Part shown: positions 58,340-64,000 of the stretch, in pieces
Layout of the letters: the number at the start of each line of letters is the position of its first letter
Numbering within the stretch: the stretch's first letter is position 1
From: Mucilaginibacter corticis
Lineage (GTDB): Bacteria > Bacteroidota > Bacteroidia > Sphingobacteriales > Sphingobacteriaceae
Assembly: GCF_007558865.1 (NCBI RefSeq)
Contig: NZ_VLPK01000001.1
Coordinates: 1,364,001 to 1,428,000, forward strand
DNA: 64,000 nucleotides
Direction of reading: 5' to 3'
Position numbers and translations under genes: made by a program
Notes under the pieces: model-generated
Database searches by the model: none
What the model was told of the DNA's origin: nothing
What the model saw: the letters and a program-made list of their open reading frames with translations, nothing else

Positions 58340-60391
58340 CTATTTCTGCAAATGACTATACGCCTCCTGCATATTATTTTTTAACAGCTGGAAATTGGGG
58401 CTCAAAGCCAGTCCTTTTTTTCCGGCTGTTATTGCATTGTCCCATTGCTGTAATTTGTTGTATGATGCGCAAATATTATTATAAGCTTCAGGGAAGTTGC
58501 TTTTCAGTTTGATGGCTTCGTAACTGGTTTCAATACACTGTTTAAACCTGCCGGCATTGTAATACAACAGGCTTAATTCTAAATATTTTTCGGCCGTTGG
58601 CGATGCTTTTATCTTTTCTGCCTCCACATCTATTTTGCTTTTTTTGTTTTTGGCTGCTTCCAGATAGCTTTTAGCGTCCGCGTTGTCCGGCGCAAGTTGC
58701 AGGGTAGCTAAGGCTTCTTTTCTTAACTCGTTCCAATTATCGGTATTTTGATAAGCTTCCATCAGCAGAGAATGCGCAAATAGATCTCCCGCCGACAAAC
58801 TAATGGCTTTTTGCAGATTAGTGATAGCCTCCAGGTAATGCCCCTGGCTATTTAAAAAGCGCGCGTAAAATATATAAGAGTCAGGATAAGCGCTGCCAAG
58901 CCAAAGCCCTTTTTTAAAATAGGTCTCGGCCTCATCAATATGCCCCGTGGCCGCTTTTAAAATGGCTATATTAATGTACAAGCTAAAATAGTTGGGTAAT
59001 AGTTTTAACGCGCGCTGGTAATAAATATCGGCAGTAACATAGTCCCCGGCGGCCATTTTGCTTAGACCGTAGTTCATTAATCCGCGGCCGTTTTTCGGGC
59101 TTTTTATGGCGACATCATGCCAAAGACTTTCCTCGTCATGCCAAACCTCATTACGCTGCCAGGTACCGTAGGCATAGGTGGTTAACAACAAGCCTAACAA
59201 CACCGCGAATATTGTTTTATATGCTGGCAGTTGCTTTGCAATAACAGGTGCAAGTTTTTTAGCTATCAGGGCAATAGTCCAGCTTACGCTGATTAGCAAT
59301 CCCACAAAAGGAAAATACATCCGGTGATCATTCAAAACCTCGCCTAATGGAACAACACTTGACGATGGCACCAATGCCAAAAAGAACCACAAAATACCAA
59401 AACTGATGGGCCGCAACAACTTCTTTTGAGACGTGATAACAGCGATAACCAACATCGCCAAAACAAAAGCCGAACCAACAAAAAAACGCCAGTCAGCGAT
59501 GTCGGGCAGCAGGCCCCAATCCGAGTCGGCACTTAACGCATTCGGCACAAAAAACATGCAGAAATAATGTGCAATAACAAAAGGCTGTGTTATCAAATAT
59601 TGTAATGGAGCGGTACCACCCGGCTGCCAGCTTTGGGGGGTTAACTTGTTAATCAGCCAATACATAAAAACACAGGCGACAAAAGCCGGGGCCGCCTTTT
59701 TTATAACTGCAAACACCTGTTTAAACCTGCTTGGTTTAAATATATCGGCAATGCCCAATTGTTCCTCAAAAAGAAGTAGGTAAACAAAAAATATAGGCGC
59801 GAACATGATGGACGGAGGCTTGGCAAAAGCACCGATAATTACCGGTATTAAATACAAATAAAACTTACGGCTTATTGCCGAATATTGATACAAGGCAAAT
59901 GCTGCTACCACCGCGAACGTAGATTGCAGATCAGACCGTGCAATTACATAATTTATGGTTTCGGCTATGGCCGGGTGTAACAGGTAAAGCGTTGCTGCTA
60001 TTATAGCAATAAGCGCATTAGTGTTATCATCATCGGATACGGTAATGTTAAACAGTTTCCGCATAAACCTGGCCATAAGTATTCCCTGTAACAGGAAAAG
60101 TATAAATGAAGACAAGTGGAAGAAAAAGTAATAATAGCCGCCGCCTAACCAATAATCAAACGCCAGCGATGTGGTTACCAACGGGCGGTAAGCCTGATTT
60201 TGTGGCAACGAGCTGCTGGTACTACCATCTGTAAAAAACAAAGGGATGTTATGAATATTACGGATGTAGGCATTGTTCTCTATCGTATGCGAATCATCAA
60301 AATGAAAGCCGTTTTGGAAATGGTTTGAATAAGTGATAGTACAAGCTATCAGCATTAAGAAAATATAAAACCTGTAAGTCTGCTTTTTCAA
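58340..60391 (-). CDS. TMTC-like multi-TM protein with C-terminal TPR repeats
   Basis: A 683-residue protein. The first 410 residues contain about ten TM segments and begin like the GT-C family: TYSNHFQNGFHFDDSHTIENNAYI, where the early loop acidic pair (FDD) is the position of the catalytic acid, then QAYRPLVTTSLAFDYWLGG and the EVLNDHRMYFPFVGL luminal segment. Residues 420-680 are at least five TPR repeats (NYGLSKMAAGDYVTADIYYQRALKLLPN). The combination resembles TMTC O-mannosyltransferase-like proteins. A lipid-linked sugar donor and a periplasmic protein acceptor are inferred. It is monocistronic and converges on the ThuA gene. Confidence 0.85.
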   Translation of the reverse strand: MKKQTYRFYIFLMLIACTITYSNHFQNGFHFDDSHTIENNAYIRNIHNIPLFFTDGSTSSSLPQNQAYRPLVTTSLAFDYWLGGGYYYFFFHLSSFILFLLQGILMARFMRKLFNITVSDDDNTNALIAIIAATLYLLHPAIAETINYVIARSDLQSTFAVVAAFALYQYSAISRKFYLYLIPVIIGAFAKPPSIMFAPIFFVYLLLFEEQLGIADIFKPSRFKQVFAVIKKAAPAFVACVFMYWLINKLTPQSWQPGGTAPLQYLITQPFVIAHYFCMFFVPNALSADSDWGLLPDIADWRFFVGSAFVLAMLVIAVITSQKKLLRPISFGILWFFLALVPSSSVVPLGEVLNDHRMYFPFVGLLISVSWTIALIAKKLAPVIAKQLPAYKTIFAVLLGLLLTTYAYGTWQRNEVWHDEESLWHDVAIKSPKNGRGLMNYGLSKMAAGDYVTADIYYQRALKLLPNYFSLYINIAILKAATGHIDEAETYFKKGLWLGSAYPDSYIFYARFLNSQGHYLEAITNLQKAISLSAGDLFAHSLLMEAYQNTDNWNELRKEALATLQLAPDNADAKSYLEAAKNKKSKIDVEAEKIKASPTAEKYLELSLLYYNAGRFKQCIETSYEAIKLKSNFPEAYNNICASYNKLQQWDNAITAGKKGLALSPNFQLLKNNMQEAYSHLQK

Positions 60392-60539
60392 TCAGTAAAT
60401 TAATTTTATGGGGGACGAAATTATTAACGATTTATTGTTTGGAACGTCCATTTGATGGCGCATTTAACCCTTTAAATCGTCCGGAATAACCCTGTGCTTA
60501 TTACGTTTTATCTGTTAAGTTTGTTATCATATTAAAGCA

Positions 60540-60986
60540 ATGAAAACAATATTCGACAAAGAAACCCGCGACGAACTGATAACCAGGATCCAAACCCTTA
60601 ATCAAAACAGCGTACCGCAATGGGGTAAAATGAATATATACCAGATGCTGAAACATTGCACCCTTTGCGAAGAGATGTATTTAGGCAAGACCGTTTACCC
60701 GCGCCAGTTTATCGGCAGGATATTTGGTAAAATAGCGTTAAAGAATTTGACTAAGGACGATGCACCCATGGGTAAGAACGCCCCAACCAACCGCAGCTTT
60801 AAAGTACAACAGATTGCTGGAAACGTATTAGACGAACGCGATAAATGGATTACCTTGATCGGGGAATATGGTAATTATAACCAACCCGAATTTGTGCATT
60901 GGTTCTTCGGGAAGATGACCAAAGAACAAGTTGGCTGCCTGGCCTACAAGCATACAGATCATCACTTAAGGCAGTTTAACAGTTAA
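60540..60986 (+). CDS. DUF1569 (DinB-like) protein
   Basis: A 148-residue cytoplasmic protein. The pattern is DUF1569, a DinB-like four-helix bundle: FDKETRDELITRIQTLNQNSVPQWGKMNIYQMLKHCTLCEEMYLGK, a basic middle part, then PEFVHWFFGKMTKEQVGCLAYKHTDHHLRQFN, with His residues at the positions used for metal binding in DinB-like folds. Function unknown. It ends at a bidirectional terminator. Confidence 0.88.
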   Translation: MKTIFDKETRDELITRIQTLNQNSVPQWGKMNIYQMLKHCTLCEEMYLGKTVYPRQFIGRIFGKIALKNLTKDDAPMGKNAPTNRSFKVQQIAGNVLDERDKWITLIGEYGNYNQPEFVHWFFGKMTKEQVGCLAYKHTDHHLRQFNS

Positions 60987-60990
60987 ACAA

Positions 60991-61022
60991 AAAGGCGGTG
61001 ATTTATAGTCACCGCCCTTTTT
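60991..61022. terminator. Bidirectional intrinsic terminator
   Basis: GGCGGTGA (60994-61001) pairs with TCACCGCC (61009-61016), with an A run before and a T run after, so it can stop both the DUF1569 gene and the convergent GH36 gene. Confidence 0.93.
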
Positions 61023-61024
61023 GT

Positions 61025-63220
61025 TTATTGTGCGTCCAACTGCAGCACTACACTGCTGCGGCCCGAGTTAACTTTCGGGTTGATCCCCACTTTCATCAGG
61101 AAATCGCCGGTGTAAGTTTGGTTCTCGTCAACTCCCGAATTAGTACCAGGGTAAAGATTGATCTCTTTTACCTTATATTGTTTAGCGGGGTCCAGCCCTT
61201 TCAGTCGGATAGGTGCTTTGCTGCCCTCGTCATAACGGTAATTCACCAGGTAGTTAAACATAATGGCTTTGGTCTTAGCTTCATTAACATAAGCTACGGA
61301 AGCCACAGGGTTTTCGCGCGGATCAAGCAAACGGTATTGATCGCCATGCCAAACTACGTCCTTAAAACCGTTAAAGTTTGTTACTGCATTTTGAACAAAT
61401 TTCAGGTCGTTTTCAGGCAATTTGCTGATAACAATATCAAAACCCAATTTACCCATTGAGGCCACATCTACACGATATTTGATCGGCAGCTTGCTCCAAT
61501 CAGTCACGTGGTTTGAGCTTGCTATTGATGGATAAAAATATGAGTACTCCCATTGTATAAACACACGTTCAAGCGGGTCTGTATTATCACTTGGCCAAAA
61601 TTCAGTGAAGTATTGTAGCGCATTATAATCAACACGGCCGCCACCGCCAGAGCACAGCATCATAGGCACCTTTGGATACTTGGTACGAATACGTGACAAC
61701 ACGTTATACAGACCTTTCATATAATCCACATAAAACTGCGACTGATCCTTTTTTAAATATGCCGAATAAGCGTTATAGATAACCGCGTTGCAATCCCATT
61801 TAATGTAAGCAAGCGCCGGGTTTTGGGTGAACAGATTATCGACGATACCATAAACAAAATCCTGCACGGTAGGGTTAGCCAGATCCAACACCAATTGATT
61901 ACGGAAATAGTATTCGTCGCGCTTTGGTTGCTTAATTACCCAGTCCGGGTGTTTTTCATAAAGCTCGCTTTTAGGGTTTACCATTTCAGGCTCTATCCAG
62001 ATACCGAACTTTACGCCATTATCGCCTGCCCCCTTTACCAGTGAGGCAATGCCATTTGGCAGTTTGGTTTTGGTTTCCTGCCAGTCGCCCAAACCTGAGT
62101 GGTCGCCGTTACGTGGATATTTGTTGCCAAACCATCCATCGTCTAACAAAAACATATCTACGCCCAGTTTCTTGGTATCTTTAAGTAATGCAGCCAGCTT
62201 GGTTTCATCAAAATCAAAGTAAGTACTCTCCCAGTTGTTCAACAGGGTTAAACGACTGCCGTTACCATCAAGCAATTTATAGTTGCGTGCCCAGTGCTGT
62301 AGCTTGCGGCTGGCCTCGCCTTTACCATTTGCCGATAGTACGGAAAGGAACGGCGGCGTAGTAAAGCTTTCATTAGCCTTTAATTGGTAAGCCGACGCGT
62401 AATTGTTAATGCCTGATATGATGCGCAGGTTATTTTCAGGATCAAGCTCCAGGTCGGTGCGGTAGTTACCGCTCCACTCAATCGAGCCATATAAAACAGT
62501 GCCCTCATCCTCGGTAGCCGGTTTATCCATCGATACCATAAATACCGGCGGTTGGAACAGATCGGCACGCGTGCCTAACTTGCTGTCAAGCGTTTTAATG
62601 CCATGAGTTATCTGCGAAGTTTCAGGGCGCATCTCCTTGGCCCAATCACCATGATATTGTGTTAAAAAGAATGAGCCGGCTTTCAGGTACAGATCGGCTG
62701 ATGCAAACTTGTTTAAAACAATAGTTCCTTTTTCGCCATTGCGGATAGTGCTCCACTGCTCAATCACATCATCTTTAAAATATGATTTGTAATAAAGTGT
62801 AACCTCAGTATTGTACACCTGGTCTTTGAGTACGATAGAAAGTAAACTCACATCGTCGCTTACCTTATCAACCTTATGGCTAACATATTTCAAGTCGAGC
62901 GATTGGTTGCCGTCGGCATGTGTAATGGCAATGGCCGGCTCTAATAAGTTACGTGATCCCGCCGGGGCATAGGCCGAAGCCATTAGCCCTGTATAGTCAT
63001 TATCTTTACCATAGGCTGCCGAAAGGTGGTTATATTCTTTGCCGTCTGCTAGTTTGGGGCCAAAGTAAATGGTGCTCAGATCGTGTTTATCATCAGCCTC
63101 TAAAACCAACGCGTTCTTGTTGGTTTCAATAGGGATGGTAACCGTTTGTGCCAGCGCGCCGCTTTTTGACAGCGCCATTAACGCCAGTGGAAGAACAACA
63201 AATGAAGATTTCAATTTCAT
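61025..63220 (-). CDS. GH36 alpha-galactosidase, secreted
   Basis: A 731-residue enzyme with signal peptide (residues 1-24, ALA-Q). The N-terminal beta-supersandwich spans about 30-320, then the barrel with LLDDGWFGNKYPRNGDHSGLGDW, GIWIEPEMVNPKSELYEKHPDWVI, nucleophile Asp476 in YIKWDCNAV and acid/base Asp545 in FWPSDNTDPLERV, with CSGGGGRVDY between. It hydrolyses alpha-1,6-galactosides such as melibiose and raffinose-type sugars. The GH95 gene lies 61 bp upstream on the same strand, suggesting a joint role on galactose- and fucose-decorated glycans such as xyloglucan; that link is inference. Confidence 0.95.
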   Translation of the reverse strand: MKLKSSFVVLPLALMALSKSGALAQTVTIPIETNKNALVLEADDKHDLSTIYFGPKLADGKEYNHLSAAYGKDNDYTGLMASAYAPAGSRNLLEPAIAITHADGNQSLDLKYVSHKVDKVSDDVSLLSIVLKDQVYNTEVTLYYKSYFKDDVIEQWSTIRNGEKGTIVLNKFASADLYLKAGSFFLTQYHGDWAKEMRPETSQITHGIKTLDSKLGTRADLFQPPVFMVSMDKPATEDEGTVLYGSIEWSGNYRTDLELDPENNLRIISGINNYASAYQLKANESFTTPPFLSVLSANGKGEASRKLQHWARNYKLLDGNGSRLTLLNNWESTYFDFDETKLAALLKDTKKLGVDMFLLDDGWFGNKYPRNGDHSGLGDWQETKTKLPNGIASLVKGAGDNGVKFGIWIEPEMVNPKSELYEKHPDWVIKQPKRDEYYFRNQLVLDLANPTVQDFVYGIVDNLFTQNPALAYIKWDCNAVIYNAYSAYLKKDQSQFYVDYMKGLYNVLSRIRTKYPKVPMMLCSGGGGRVDYNALQYFTEFWPSDNTDPLERVFIQWEYSYFYPSIASSNHVTDWSKLPIKYRVDVASMGKLGFDIVISKLPENDLKFVQNAVTNFNGFKDVVWHGDQYRLLDPRENPVASVAYVNEAKTKAIMFNYLVNYRYDEGSKAPIRLKGLDPAKQYKVKEINLYPGTNSGVDENQTYTGDFLMKVGINPKVNSGRSSVVLQLDAQ

Positions 63221-63281
63221 GGTTTATATATTATATACAATATTGGGTGCAGGTTCTTATCCGCATAATTAAATAATCAGT

Positions 63282-64000
63282 TTAAATTAAAAGTAAACTT
63301 TTACGGCTATTAATTAACTGAATTTTACCATTAACCTTAACTCTTACTTTTTTGGCCTGCGGCGATGTTATTTTATAGCTGGTTACCTTTCCGTCTTTCC
63401 AGTCCATATCTACCGTAAAGTTACCCCGAGCCTTCAGGCCTTTAACGCTGCCCGACGCCTTCCAGCTATCCGGGATAGCAGGCAGCAGGTTAATATAGCC
63501 CTCATGGCTTTGCACCAGCATTTCTGCAATACCCGCGCAGGCGCCAAAGTTACCGTCTATCTGGAACGGCGGACCGGCTGATAACAGGTTAGGGTAAATG
63601 CCACCACCAGCCGAGTAATTTATGCCTGTTGCAGTTACCGGTTTCATCAGCTCATGGAACAACTTGAACGCGCGGTTACCGTCATGCAGCCTGGCCCAGA
63701 ATAACAGTTTATAGGCTATTGACCAGCTCGGGCCATCATCGCCCCTTACGTTTAAGGTTTTCTTTGCGGCCTCGGCCAATTCGGGTGTGCCATCGGCGGT
63801 GATCTCTGATGCGGGGTAAATACCATACAGGTGTGATACGTGCCTGTGTGTCGGTTCGGTTTCGGCATAATCTTCCAGCCATTCCTGGATCCGGCCATCT
63901 TTGCTGATGATGCCTGCCGGCGGGATCTCTGTCAGTCTTTTCTTTAGCTGATCGCGGAAAGCCACGTCTACACCCAGCGTTTCTGACGCGTTGATAACGT
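63282..64000 (-). CDS. GH95 alpha-L-fucosidase/galactosidase, C-terminal part, cut by right edge
   Basis: The frame is open from 64000 to the stop at 63282 and gives 239 residues of the C-terminal portion of a GH95 enzyme (whole protein usually near 800). Landmarks are IQEWLEDYAETEPTHRHVSHLYGIYPASEI, the catalytic-region sequence WSIAYKLLFWARLHDGNRAFKLF, GGGIYPNLLSAGPPFQIDGNFGACAGIAEMLVQSH and the beta-sandwich tail DMDWKDGKVTSYKI. GH95 enzymes remove alpha-1,2-fucose or alpha-galactose from side chains. A GTG at 63965 inside the open frame is not the true start. Confidence 0.92.
   Translation of the reverse strand, partial: VINASETLGVDVAFRDQLKKRLTEIPPAGIISKDGRIQEWLEDYAETEPTHRHVSHLYGIYPASEITADGTPELAEAAKKTLNVRGDDGPSWSIAYKLLFWARLHDGNRAFKLFHELMKPVTATGINYSAGGGIYPNLLSAGPPFQIDGNFGACAGIAEMLVQSHEGYINLLPAIPDSWKASGSVKGLKARGNFTVDMDWKDGKVTSYKITSPQAKKVRVKVNGKIQLINSRKSLLLI

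Overview
The window looks like a chromosome segment of a soil or plant-associated Bacteroidota, most likely family Sphingobacteriaceae and Mucilaginibacter-like. The evidence is a SusC/SusD pair driven by an ECF sigma/FecR module, many secreted glycoside hydrolases, a zeaxanthin-type carotenoid cluster, lipoboxes and signal peptides typical of the phylum, TAnnTTTG-type -7 boxes and weak Shine-Dalgarno sites. The genus is an inference.

Layout. 1-1020 is the 5' part of a GH10 xylanase gene running off the left edge. 1.1-4.6 kb is an accessory patch bracketed by palindromic repeats: an AT-rich SIR2-TPR gene, a 72-aa acidic protein with three copies of a short motif, and a three-TM protein. 4.6-6.3 kb holds a DUF4142 lipoprotein, gcvH, a VanZ-like gene and a 51-aa lipoprotein. 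6.49-6.66 kb is a 42-bp tandem repeat array. 6.66-13.03 kb is a tight six-gene minus-strand operon: DUF427, FAD disulfide reductase, ABC ATPase, fused permease/binding protein, EgtB-like and EgtD-like genes. I read it as an ergothioneine synthesis-plus-uptake operon. The binding domain of its transporter is circularly permuted. tRNA-Glu follows, then an SDR and an AraC regulator, then a strip of decayed genes (15.2-15.7 kb).

15.7-25.7 kb is a minus-strand sugar cluster: a ThuA/beta-propeller/HEAT/cupredoxin fusion, an MFS permease, a sugar epimerase, a Gfo/Idh/MocA oxidoreductase, and GH97 and GH27 galactosidases, with a divergent AraC regulator. 26.7-31 kb is a MarR gene and the carotenoid genes crtI-crtB-crtZ-crtY. 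31-34.9 kb holds an AI-2E family protein, a zinc alcohol dehydrogenase, an S1/P1 nuclease and a frameshifted cupin. 34.9-46.5 kb is a GlcNAc-glycan utilisation locus: ECF sigma, FecR, SusC with an STN domain, SusD, NagB-LmbE fusion and GH20 hexosaminidase. The inferred logic is that substrate at SusC signals through FecR to the sigma factor, SusCD import the glycan, GH20 releases HexNAc and NagB feeds it into glycolysis.

46.6-54.1 kb holds a duplicated membrane protein, a collagen-like lipoprotein, a lipoprotein/membrane protein/histidine kinase/response regulator operon and a 687-aa protein of unknown function with an internal duplication. 54.3-58.3 kb is a secreted esterase-lactonase fusion, a GH71/99-like protein and a ThuA protein. 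The right end has a TMTC-like TPR membrane protein, a DUF1569 protein, a GH36 alpha-galactosidase and a GH95 fucosidase gene cut by the right edge.

The best candidates for something undescribed are the ergothioneine operon with its permuted transporter, the SIR2-TPR patch with the acidic repeat protein, the duplicated 687-aa protein and the 42-bp array beside egtD. All functional calls rest on reading the sequence; no database search was run.
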